Assembly: GCF_032062135.1 (NCBI RefSeq)
Contig: NC_092868.1
Coordinates: 48,403,163-48,467,162 of the forward strand
Direction of reading: 5' to 3'
DNA: 64,000 bases
From: Pyxicephalus adspersus
Lineage: Eukaryota > Chordata > Amphibia > Anura > Pyxicephalidae
Of this stretch, positions 12,540 through 23,112 are shown piece after piece. Numbering within the stretch: the first letter of the stretch is position 1; each line of letters opens with the position of its first letter. The notes beneath the pieces were generated by a model. The model ran no database searches. It saw only the letters and a list, made by a program, of their open reading frames with translations, and was not told the DNA's origin. The translations under genes were made by a program, and so were the position numbers.

Positions 12540-12850
12540 GTAAACCTGCTCAGAACAGAGGAACTGAAAGAGGCAATTAACGTAATTACAAGTGGAACGA
12601 TTAATTATCATACCGCATGCAACAGTAGCGAGAGCTGACTGCCAGTTGGAATAATTAATTGGATCTATAACACCAATAGCAACATGTGTATTCATTACCC
12701 AGTGTCCATCCCCGAAACACGGCGCCCAAAAATAAAATAAAAATCCCTTTTCTAAATGCAGAGCAGTCCACCGTGTGATTAAATTGATTTAAGTGATGAA
12801 TATTTAAAATGCAATCCCACATTTTCACCCTCTCCAAAAAATGTAAAAAC
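12540..12850. promoter_or_regulatory. Conserved-noncoding (enhancer-like) candidate
   Basis: No match to other parts of the window. Dense homeodomain-type TAATTA/ATTAATT sites lie between 12575 and 12662, with mixed composition. This is inferred from appearance alone. Confidence 0.2.
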
Positions 12851-13139
12851 AGAGATAAATTAAATGCAATTTATTTTATTTTAGAACTACTTCAGGCTTC
12901 CACCGTCTAAAGTAAGCCCAATACCAAATATATTTTATTATGTTAAGTACATGCATGCTAAATATTTATTACTGATCACAAACATTCAATGACCTCCCTG
13001 CATTTATTAGATTTTCCTGGGTTTCAGGCACCCCATTGTGTCCACAAGGTGTGGGCACTTGTCATTAGGTCAAAAACAGCACAAAAATATACCTTCCATC
13101 TGCCCCTGAATTGTAGGGTTTGTCCCTCTTCATACCTTC
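12851..13139. other. No gene seen
   Basis: AT-rich, nothing recognised. Confidence 0.4.
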
Positions 13140-13490
13140 CAACCAACAATCCCTGATTGACTGTCCCTTTTTTTATTTCCTAACCAATCATCCATGATTT
13201 GGAGTGTCTGTGCCTCCAGATCCCAGTCCCCCTGTTCTGCTTTCCTTCTCAGTTGTCTGCCTTTTTGGGTTCATATATACACCCCCTTTAAAAAATGTAT
13301 ATTTACCTATTACAAAGTTTTTTTCTGTACTAAACCATCTCTAAATGTTTGCATTTGTTACTTTAAAACGCTTAAAACAGTAGTTAGAGAAGCACTTGTC
13401 AATTTAGCCAATCGGTGTCTGCATTTTTCATTTTTTATGATCTTCGGGGGCGTGGCAGGGGTGTGTCATTTACCCACATGCATTTGAGCT
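13140..13490 (+). repeat. Interspersed repeat with CCCTGATT/GGGGGCGTGGC blocks
   Basis: Ordered blocks (CCAACCAACAATCCCTGATT, GTCCC, a middle AT-rich part, then GGGGGCGTGGCAGGGGTGTG) fit a common frog interspersed repeat I recognise only by pattern. The 97-codon frame at 13194-13487 lies entirely inside it and is not considered a gene. Confidence 0.45.
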
Positions 13491-15030
13491 AAAAAATGTC
13501 GTGATCATCAAAAATTGTGAGGTATGCAGAAGATGCATGAGGGAACATGTTGACAGATTGCTTGAGTCCCAGGGGGTATTTTGTCCTAAGTAGGTCTTTA
13601 CAGTGTAACTTATAGTATACAATGGCAGATTTCAATCCAACTTCCAGTTTCATAAAATGATTAGATATAAAGTGAATCTAAAGTAAAATCCTCAACCACT
13701 GTGTTGTTAAAAACCAATCTTTTGGGGTTACAATCATTTGTGGACAGATTGAATGTGTTTGTAAATATCGATCAAATTGTATTGTGCATATGACCGATCA
13801 AGTACATCTGATATATATGGATTCTCAGGATTTCTGTTTGGGAAAACCAGAAAGACAATATAGTGTTTGCAGTGTTTTGGGGTGTCTGAATAATTTCCAA
13901 TCAAAATATTGATTGGACTACAAAATTGGGTGTTTTTCTATTAAAAAATGCCTTTTTTGTTTGTTTTTGTTGTTGTTGTTGCTTTTTTATACTCGATAAG
14001 GATTATTATGCTTTGTTTCCGCTGACTAACCAAATACTCAGCATTAATGTTTTTTCCAATGCGCGTCTCTCCCCTGTAATGGTCCAACACTTATAACCTG
14101 ATCCCAGTGGCTTTCCAGGATGTATACTGAGTTCAATGATCTGAAGACTTACAAGATGAATTTTAATAGAGCAAATTAACAAATGCCATCTCAAGGGCTT
14201 TTGTTGTTTAATTCCTGAGAAAGACTTCTTAAAGTCTGGAGTTAATAGCATAAGATAACTAATTAGAGTACATCGTCTGTAAAAGAATCAGCAGTGAATA
14301 TATTTACTATTAGAAAATGCATCTGTAGCCTTCAAAAAAAGCAAAAAAGGCCCATGGGTATAATATACGTTGCCTAGATTGCTTTTTTCTCTATTCTGAA
14401 GGTTTTATAGTATTGTGGATGATGATATTAAATGAGAACTGTTGACTTTTTATTTGTTTTTTAGATAATAAAAAAATGATAATATGATAATAAAATAAAA
14501 ATGAGTGACATAAAAATCAATTAAGTCCAGTGCAATGTTATTGGTCTTTAATCCGGACCAGGCTCTAGGTGACACATGAAGGTAAGAAAGAATCAGAAGA
14601 AATCAAGAATCATGTCATTTAGTAATGTTGACATGTGCCCTTGATACATGCAAATAGTGAATGGTATTGATCCATCTGCTTTCACCATTTGTAACTCTGA
14701 TGAGCTGCAGCTGTAAACAAAGGCATGGAGAAAAGAAAATAGGGGACGAAAAGCTAAAATAAAAAAAGAAAAACTAAAAAAAAAATACTACGTTTAGAAT
14801 ATCGCTGTTGAAAGATGGTGTTTGAATTCATATTGCGTGCCAGAAAGTGTTTGCCACTCTGAAAGCGAAAAAGGCCACAATGGAACTCAGTAGTGTTTGT
14901 TTCAAACATCCCAATTGCCTCTATTGCTGCAATTGCCTATTTTAAAAAATTGCAATCACAATCAATCTTGATGTCATGTTAGCATTTTCAGATGTGACAA
15001 TTGTGGTTGGAATAAGTGGCGATGGGATAA
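13491..15030. other. No gene seen; (TTG)n tract
   Basis: AT-rich intron-like DNA with a TTG microsatellite at about 13958-13981 and A-rich runs at 14755-14790. Confidence 0.4.
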
Positions 15031-15340
15031 TCTATTTATTAGTTTCCAGTCACTAGTTTTGGTGCTGTATATACCACCAGTAGATGGTGCTGTGTTCTCA
15101 TGTAAAATGTTACGGGTTTGTTACACAATTCACACTTTACATTAGGCACCAACTAGTGGCCAAAGTTTTAAAAAAAAATTTTGGTTTATACTTGAGTGTC
15201 TACAACAATTTATGGTATGGGGATAAATCACTGATCACTACCATAGAACACTGATTACCTTTTTATAAATGTCTTGAAAAAGGGCAAACAAATATGTAGC
15301 AATCTTTTAGCTGTTTATCTGTCGCTTTTTTGTATAATTA
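15031..15340 (+). repeat. Repeat D1, first copy
   Basis: Shares ordered blocks (GTTTGTTACA, CACATTACAT-like, AGTTTATACTTGAG-like, GATAAATCACTGATCAC, CTTTTATAAAT, TTTTAGCTRT) with 17770-18013, same orientation, 2.7 kb apart. No terminal structure or coding seen. Confidence 0.7.
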
Positions 15341-15950
15341 AATTCTGAGATTTCTGGGCTATTTCTTTTAATTGTATTATGCATGGAAATAATCCCCAAA
15401 TGGAGAAATTTAGAGACAATGCCAGTTTCTTACTGTTACAAAAATATATTAAAGTTCAGAAACCTTTTTTTTACACCAAGCAAAATTGTTATTGTTTCAA
15501 TTCAGTTTAATCACTAGTATTATTGTATATTGTGCATGGGGGTTACATAATCCCAACCTGGGTGATTATTGATGGGTGGAATGATGAGAGACATTGTGGC
15601 CAGTGCAGAGGGGCAGTTTGGCGGATACCAATAAGTCGACCATGATGTGCAGTTATATTATGCATTGTGGCAAAACTCTGGACACCAGCAGTGGAATTAA
15701 ATACGCCTTTAATGTACTTTTTAAGTGTGTTGAGAGTGCACCTTAAACCATGGAAAAGCGGGTATGTATGTTTTTTTCAGAGAAGGGTACCACTTGTTGA
15801 AAGATGATTTTCCTCTGGCACCAAAAGGCTGAGAACTTTGTGTAATGTTTTTCCCTAACAAGTTTACACAGGTATGCAATGTGATGATGTTATTTATGGG
15901 TTACTTTAATAAATATTAGTGGTAGCACCTTCAAAGTTAGCTTAAAAAAG
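15341..15950. other. No gene seen
   Basis: AT-rich unique-looking DNA. Confidence 0.4.
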
Positions 15951-16250
15951 TCTATCAAGTTCAACCACTATTTTTATAAATAGAAAACCTGCATATTCCA
16001 GATCCAGGGTTAATCCAGAGCAAAGCAAAAAAATCCTTATAAAGGTTCAATATACTCCAACCGGGGAAAAGATTAATTCTTGATTTCCTAATGCAATCAG
16101 ATATTATCAGGGTAAATTCTGGTGTCAATCCTTTTAAAAAAGCAATTCCCAATTTAAAAATAAAAATTGCACAACAGACTGCATCCAGATTTTCAGATAA
16201 CCGCACCAGATTTTGAATTAGGTAATTGTGCAGCTTTTTCCATCCGTTCT
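15951..16250 (-). repeat. Interspersed repeat with GTTGAACTTGATAGA end
   Basis: Minus-strand relative of 4880-5045. One frame contains FFALLWINPGS, the translation of the TTTGC(C/T)CTGGATTAAC block seen at the other copy. A short relative of the terminal block also sits at 24608-24640. Probably a LINE 3' end. Confidence 0.5.
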
Positions 16251-17230
16251 ACTGACCCGCTTACAATCCATTCTAGCAGTTCTGAATGTTGTAGATGACA
16301 TTTTGGCAACTTGAGCTGAACATCCTAATCTTACTGTATATAGCCATCTTAAAAACCAGGAGTCAACAAAAAACATAATTAGCTGCTGAATTTTATCGAC
16401 TATCCCAAAACACTTGGCGTATCACTCCACGGAGAGAAAAGGTGGCATTTCCTGCAGTCGACCGCACGCTTGGAAGTAACCTTTAAAAATGATTCACCGT
16501 TTTACTGTTTACTTATCTAAATGCAAATGTAGGCACTCATTCTGATCAGAGGAGAGACGTGCCGCTCGACGCGCCAATACACTGAATTCAATTAAGAGCC
16601 TTGATTATATTAACCAATGGGGAATGGCTACTTTTCTTGCTTATAGCCGCTATTTAGTTGTGCTTTGATTTTCCTTATTTACTTAACTTACACTTCTTCA
16701 GATGATCGGGGACCTTTGGGTATTACATAGGCTTTGTCCGTGTCTGACTGTTAGCCTCTTTAGATAATGCTCCTCTTGTCTGCGTTCTCAGTATTGAACT
16801 TTGCTGTAGCCCGGTGAAAGCTTTCAGCATAAAGATTTTGCTAGAGTGGCTAATTACCTTCCAAGATAAAAGCTGAAGCTTTGGACCGAAATTGCAGGGT
16901 CTCCTGTTTAATGCTTTGCAGATTTTTGTGGATGGCGTGCAGAGTGTGGGAAATTCGATGCTGCGATAATGGTTTTGAGAAAGAAAATCTGCCAGAATGT
17001 GCATTAATACCAATTAATACTGTAAAAAATCAAAAGTCGAACAAGTCTGGGTTATAAAGCTGAAAACTTTACCAGATCTTCTCTGTTTTATGTGATGTGT
17101 CATGTTGTGTGTATTTATAACGTGCTGCACAAACACTAAAGTATATTATTCGTTTGTGCTGTGAGATTTGAGATGAGATTTTAGTTTGTCAATGGGGGAG
17201 AGAGTTCATGTCTGGGCACAAAACTTCTAC
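16251..17230. other. No gene seen; conserved-noncoding candidate at 16380-16700
   Basis: 16380-16700 has balanced composition, several isolated CpGs (GCCGCTCGACGCGCC) and TTAACCAATGGGG, with no repeat partner here. It could be regulatory, which is an inference. The 96-codon minus frame at 16723-17013 is unsupported. Confidence 0.25.
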
Positions 17231-17520
17231 TTAAAGCAGAACTTTTATACTTACATGTCTCCATTGTAACCCAGGCATCACTAATTCTATTTCTTCTTTT
17301 CCTTGTTTCGATCTTTGGCCATCTTGATTGGCTGGGCCAGGGTGACATAACTCTTACAGGGAGTTCGTTCAGTGCCAGCAACTGCAGTGGAAGGTGGGAT
17401 GTATAATTTTGACAGACAGGCAGGTAAGAATGGCCATGTCAGAAAGGAACATCACCTGTCCTCTGTCCCTTTCAGCAATAAGACCCTACCCAATCACATA
17501 TTTTTAAAGTGGAACTTTAA
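17231..17520. mobile_element. TTAA-type MITE (T2-like)
   Basis: Begins TTAAAGCAGAACTTTTATAC and ends GTGGAACTTTAA. Related ends occur at 25420 and 44835 (TTTAGTTCTGCTTTAA). Noncoding. The frame at 17181-17381 is within it. Confidence 0.55.
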
Positions 17521-17736
17521 ATGGAAGGCCCACTCATGCTGACTAGTCCTGTATATAAGTAGATGGGAAGCATACCTTTAAAGGAAGAAAGTTATAAGTA
17601 TGCTTTGATTATCCTTCTCTTCCACATAGACATAACATCACCATTCTTCGGGGAAGAGCCCCATTGAATGTAGAGCAGCCAAAATTTCAGAAGACTGTTG
17701 CAAAAAGTCTTCTCATGAGATTTTGCCTGTTCTGCA

Positions 17737-18046
17737 TTCCACAAGATTTTACCCAAAAGGACAGAAATGTCTCAGATGGCAAGAGTTTGTTACATACTTC
17801 ACACATTACATGAGACACTATCTAGTGTAAACTAATGGCATTTTAGGTAATAAAAAATATTAGTTTATACTTGAGTATTTACAATTACTAATGATACAGT
17901 GATAAATCACTGATCACTGCCATGAAAAATGATCACCCTTTTATAAATCTATACTTGTATCTATAGCCAGCTTTTAGCTATCTATCTGACAGTCCTTGTT
18001 TTATTATTCTTTGTTCCACAAGATTTTACCCAAAAGGACAGAAATG
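17737..18046 (+). repeat. Repeat D1, second copy, between perfect 33-bp direct repeats
   Basis: A 33-base sequence starting TTCCACAAGATTTTACCC and ending GGACAGAAATG occurs identically at 17737-17769 and 18014-18046. Between them lie 244 bp that align with D1 at 15031-15340. Perfect repeats of this length beside a diverged D1 suggest a recent local duplication or an unusual integration, not ordinary decay. Confidence 0.75.
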
Positions 18047-18460
18047 CCATCCTTGCCTAAACATCATAGGTGGAAGACATGGCTAAAGAAAGTATAACTC
18101 TGACCTTTCCATTTACAGGTACAGTTTTTTTCTTGGCATATAGAAGGTAGAAGGGTGTCTTACCAGTGTACATGGACCTTCCACATGAGTAATAGATCTT
18201 TGCAGAAGCCCATAATGATCATGAATGATCAGATGTCCCATAATGTTGTATAGTAATCTGCTATGAGGAATGTAATCTGCAAAGCCAAATCACCAAATGA
18301 CCCACCAGTAAATGGAATTTTTGTAGTCCTTGCAGAGAAGCATCACCTATTCCCCCTCTACCCCCAATATTGTAGCACGGCAGATGACCAAAATGTACAT
18401 CTGTACAGCAGATGCAGAATATTGCTTAGCAAAGAACAGTTAAGGATTGTGATAAAGTTT
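18047..18460. other. No gene seen
   Basis: Unique-looking DNA. The 140-codon frame from 18263 runs into the microsatellite and is not a gene. Confidence 0.5.
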
Positions 18461-18462
18461 CT

Positions 18463-18680
18463 TCCTTCCTTCCTTCTTTCCTTCCTTCCTTCCTTCCTTC
18501 CTTCCTTCCTTCCTTCCTTCCTTNNNNTTCCTTCATTTCACCTTTATTTATTTTCCTTCCTTCCTTCCTTCCTTCCTTCCTTCCTTCCTTCCTTCCCTCC
18601 TTTCTTTCTTTCTTTCTTTCTTTCTTTTTTTCTTTTTTTTTCTTTCTTTCCTATCCTCCTTTCTTCCCTCCCTTTACATC
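18463..18680. repeat. (CTTC)n/(CTTT)n microsatellite with a 4-base assembly gap
   Basis: About 200 bp of CTTC and CTTT repeats, interrupted by NNNN at 18524-18527 and by TTTCACCTTTATTTATTTT. The true array length is unknown. Confidence 0.95.
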
Positions 18681-19313
18681 GGTAATACCGGCAACACATG
18701 GATCAATGCAATCATGTTTCATAATGAATCTAACAATTAACAATGAACAATGGATTCCCATCTCTTTTTATTTATTTTATTTATTCATACTAGATCAAAT
18801 CATAGATGAAACTGACCAGATGGAATAGATATTTCCCATTCATTTTTTAGGCAAGCCATGTGATGTATGGTGCAATTCATCAATTCTGTAACCATCACAA
18901 GTGATTTATGTTAATACTTTTTCCAATATGCTGACATTGACATTGAAAGCAGTCAGGTATGTGTGGATAGATTTACAGTCGGTGTTTCACTAAATGATTA
19001 TTTCAGACATACGATCAATATAAAAAACTTAAATCAATTGGCTGAGCATCAGAATGAATGTGTATGTGTGGCCAGTATGAAGTTACATGAAGCTTACTTG
19101 CGTCTCGTACTGTATGACTTGCTATTAGCATCTTGCAGTTTCATGTACAGAAGATCTTAGATTAGGATGGGGAGAAGAAGCAGAAGGAGTCAGTTGGTTG
19201 TGTTCATCTGCTAGTAAAAACATGCTAATAAGGAGAAGAAAGAGAAAGAGAGAGAGAGAGAGAGAGAGATTGATTTTGACCAATAGAGAAGTTGACCATG
19301 GCAAAACTATAGA
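18681..19313. repeat. No gene seen; (AG)n microsatellite at 19238-19269
   Basis: A perfect AG run lies at about 19238-19268. The remainder is unique-looking AT-rich DNA. Confidence 0.6.
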
Positions 19314-19604
19314 GCAGCCTTTCTCTGCCTTTTTAACATGGGGGACCCCTTGAAATACTTTTTAGGTCTTCAGGGAACCCCTTTTAGAATTACTATATTA
19401 ATATATATTACTATATGTTGGTCAGTGGAAAGATTGCCTCTTATATTTCATGCCAGTAAGAAAACTGCCCCCTATATCCCTAGACAAATAGATCATTGGT
19501 GTCAGTGGTAACTGACCTTAGAGGCACAAATTGCTAATGGCCCAATGAAGCCCTTGCAAGCCTTGGAGGAACTCCGAGGTTCCATGTAATCTTGCTGTAG
19601 AGTG
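19314..19604 (+). mobile_element. hAT-like element H1
   Basis: Starts CAGCCTTTCTCTGCC, then AACATGGGGGACCCCTTGAAA and internal blocks shared with 38096-38391 (AACTGACCTTAGAGGCACAAA). The right end is decayed. Confidence 0.65.
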
Positions 19605-20592
19605 AATGTGACTCTTAGCCTGCTTTGGGTGGTCACCGTCAAGATGGCGGCACCCACCAGCTGACTTAGGTCTTTTAAATGGCACTGAAGTGGGGCTTTG
19701 ACAGGTAAAAAACATGTATAAAACATCTTAAACGTGTATAATCTTTTAGGAAGGCTTTAAACTCTAGAAAATAGAAAATTTTTTAATCTAAAATCCCTTT
19801 CCAAAGTACCACCCCCCAAATCATTTCATGAAAACCTAATGTATCATGAAAAAAAAAAGATATTCTGACATTTATAGTATGGAGGTTATAAAAAATAAAT
19901 TAAAATGAGCCATTTTCCTTTAAATATAATTGATAAAGCTGTTAAAATCGGCAGTATCACAAGTGCCCACAAACCACATTTTCTCTTTTGGACCCTCATT
20001 TCCATTTTCTAGCTTGATGAGTTCTCCCTTTCTGTATTACATCTCCAACTGCATTTCTCAGTAAATCTGTTTTATTATAGAAGTAATAAATGTGTTTATG
20101 TACACTTAGCGAGATGGCTCCTCATTAATGCTTTAGAACGCCTTCTGGCATATTCTCTTAATTGAGGTGCATTTATCTGTTTTTCCTGTCTCCTTTAGTC
20201 TTTCATCATGTTTAATACAACATTTTCAAGATACTTTTTCATTAGCCTTTTTAATAAAAGCAAAAAAAGGCATAAAATCGACAGATTTTTTTTTACTAAG
20301 ACAGTGCAAAAAGTAATCTTTTTTTAGGGACACATAGCAACCAGATTCTGCCTTTCATCATTAACTGCGAAGGCAGAACAATGTAATATCATTGCTGAGC
20401 TCACTTATGCGAAGGACAGTTGTGGAGGAACAAAGGTAGTTGGGTACCAAAGAGACGAAGACCTTCATTTGAGGGACCTGGTGTTTTTCTTTTAAACCTA
20501 AGACTCTCTGTTGCTATACTCAAAGATAAACCAGAGCTTTTGGCACCCAATTGAACCCTCCTCAGCCACCATCTTTTATCAGTTTTTCTACA
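19605..20592. other. No gene seen; block shared with 28287-28430
   Basis: 20252-20320 contains AAAAGCAAAAAAAGG, AAAATCGACA(G/T)AT and a T-rich stretch also found in the same order at 28287-28430. The rest is unique-looking. The frames at 19502-19726 carry no recognised domain. Confidence 0.35.
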
Positions 20593-20720
20593 CAAGCCTT
20601 TCTCAACCCTTTTATTATGGGAAACCCTTAAAATAATGTTTGCGTCTTAGAGAACCCCAGTAATTTTTAAATCAACAGCCTACAGTATGTTTTTCTACTG
20701 AAAACACGTTAGTGTTTGGC
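20593..20720 (+). mobile_element. hAT-like element H1, left part only
   Basis: Begins CAAGCCTTTCTCAACCC and follows H1 to the block CAGCCTACAGTATG, then breaks off. Confidence 0.6.
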
Positions 20721-21880
20721 TAGTTTGGCTGATTGGCTAGTGGCCCTCCCTCACCAAACTAGAGTACTGCTGTTCTGAAGTTGGAAGCTTTACCGTTACA
20801 GGGAAGGGTTGGGGACATTGGCTTGGGATCCTTGTTACCAAGTGCATACAGAAAGTATGGTAAGAATGAGAAAATAAACCAAAAAGAGAAAGGACAGGTA
20901 AGTGCCAAAAGAAACTCACCCACATTTTGCTATGGTGTGATAAAACATTTCATTCTCACGAGTCTCCCTGGTCTTTTAGGGGCCCAGTAATGGCCATCTA
21001 TGGTGTGTCCAACAATCTTGTTAGAACCTGTTCTGGTTTTTCCATTACTTGCCTCTCACTCCTTTCTCAACATTTACAAAGCTGTCATTCACACATTCTG
21101 TGTTTTTGTTGCTCCAGTATTTTTTAAGGGATTGCCTTGGACCATTGGTTGGTAAAAACATTTCACTTCCTTGCAAGTTTCCCATTTCTCTCTTTATATG
21201 TGTGATCAGAATACTAATATAAGGTCTGAAGACTTTATCTGCCTCTGCAATCAACTAAATTTCTCATTCTTCTGGTGACTGGTCAATAGGAATGACATAC
21301 TAAAGGAATAATGGCTTTTCACAAAACAAAATGAATTAATCTCGTGCAAGGGATTTATTGCTTAGTAAATTAGATGAAGCCCTGCTTACTTTACTGTCCG
21401 TCCAATCGGTTGCAAGCAAGAATCCTATTTTTGGGATTTCTTTACTCATGATTGCAAAGTAAATTTACTCATGATTTACTCATGATTGTTCTTTTGCAAA
21501 TCACCCCAATGTGTCCACAAAGTTCCATGGTATTGGATGTAGATAGGAATATATACTGTATGCAGCCTTACTGGCTGGCATGTCATGAAGATCTGTTGTC
21601 CAGGATTGACTAGCCGGTGTCATAGGACTGGTGCCTTTACTTTGGAAATGGAATGTGAAATTTTGCTTGTTACAGAAACATCTGAACAGATCAGGAAAAA
21701 GCATTTTATTACGGTAAATGGGATGAATAGAAATGATCCATGAATTACAATTTTTAGGCAAAATTATATCTTGCATTGCTTAAGTTATTGTCTAAAGATA
21801 TGTGATTTCAAAACACTGCAAAATTATTTATTACACTGCAAAATTAATAATATGAATCAATTTCATGACTGCAGCAAAAC
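20721..21880. other. No gene seen
   Basis: Intron-like. A short tandem of TTTACTCATGA-type units lies at 21445-21490. The many short frames show no family resemblance. Confidence 0.4.
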
Positions 21881-22800
21881 AGATCTCGCAGCATCGAAAC
21901 ACAACTCCAACAAGCCACCAAATCCGACCCTTACCCATAAACAATAACCACTCCATAATATAGGGTTAATGGCCTGAATGCCTTTTGTTACAACATTTTA
22001 AATACTATTTAAAATATATAGCAGCATATACATGGGCAGCATGGTGGCTCAGTGGTTAGCACCCTGGCCTTTGCAGCGCTAGATCTCGGCCAGTTTGAAT
22101 CTCAGCCAGGATACTATTTGTCTATTGTAAGGATATTAGATTCTGAGGGACAGCGACATGACTATGGACTTTGTACAGCGATGCGTAATATGTTGGCGCT
22201 ATATAAATACTATGTAATAATATATAACCTTTAAGAAAACGTCAGTATAAACCATAACTTAACAAAAAAATAACAAAAAACCATAAATCAACATTATTCA
22301 CATTATTAAAACATTAGTTGACATTATTCACGTTAACCTTTTGACTTTTCTGGTTGCTGGTCCTTCAAAGCACCCCAATTAAACAGGTGGTCTGCTTCAC
22401 CAGGATATATTTATAGATTTTTCCCAGCCACCACACCTCCCAGCTCGGGAATGACATAACCTTTCTTTTACCACAGACCACCACCATATTTTATCAAAAA
22501 ACCACAATTCCACAAATCCTAAAGACTCCACACCAAAGATGGGTCCCCAGTTCCACCGTCACACTGCACTAAATGACCACTAACCCTCGAGGACCTCAAC
22601 CGCCTACTCCTTCAAACAAACCTAAACTAACCCAAAACAATCCCAAAAAAAAAGGCTGGGTGAGCGGTAAACGTTCCTCTCACCCTCTTTTAGCAAATTA
22701 CCTTCCACTTCCTATTCCCAAACTTTTACTACTGAACCCCTCTTTCACCTCTGCCCCTTAACCCCATCTCTTTCTAACATCCAAATATAAATCATTAACC
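21881..22800 (-). repeat. Unclassified repeat-like block, interrupted by a SINE
   Basis: C/A-rich on the + strand (G-rich on the minus), with TTAATGGCCTGAATGCC and many ACC/CCA runs. It looks like the reverse orientation of the G-rich blocks at 8041-8900 and 48190-48850. Poor coding potential. The 62-codon frame at 22573-22761 is compositional. Confidence 0.3.
22033..22222 (+). mobile_element. tRNA-derived SINE
   Basis: The head reads GGGCAGCATGGTGGCTCAG with an RNA polymerase III A-box-like TGGCTCAGTGG at 22045-22055 and a degraded B box GTTTGAATCT at 22093-22102. The middle part is deleted relative to 26572-26755. The tail GTACAGCGATGC and ATGTTGGCGCTATATAAAT matches the L2-like LINE tail, implying mobilisation by that LINE. 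Confidence 0.85.
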
Positions 22801-22964
22801 CTATCATGCCAGCTTCCTGTCTGCCCCGTCATGCCTCCTCTATGCTCCTTTTCTGGCTCCAGGCCTGACTCTTTTGTTTATTGATCTTGCACTTTTTTTT
22901 ATTTAGAGGGTGTTTTTTTACAATTGTATTGTTTATGTATTTACAATAGTACAGTTTATTCCAT
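22801..22964. other. No gene seen
   Basis: T-rich, unassigned. Confidence 0.4.
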
Positions 22965-23112
22965 ACTGTATTTTATTTATATTTATAATTACCTGTATTT
23001 ATAAAGCACCAACATGTTAAGCAGCACTGTACAATAAATAGGCAGATAGATTCAAACAATGACAAATGAGAAGGAGAGGACCCTGCCAAAAAGAGCTCAC
23101 AATATAAGATAA
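22965..23112 (-). mobile_element. L2-like LINE 3' tail
   Basis: Reverse complement of the blocks at 9735-9895: ACAATATAAG side, GAGAGGACCCTGCC, then AGCAGCACTGTACA and ATTTATAAAGCACCAACATG. 5'-truncated, noncoding. Confidence 0.7.

Noticed and set aside
18263..18685. 140-codon open frame with Pro-Ser-Phe-Leu repeats
   Set aside because: It is the translation of a CTTC microsatellite and crosses a run of N.
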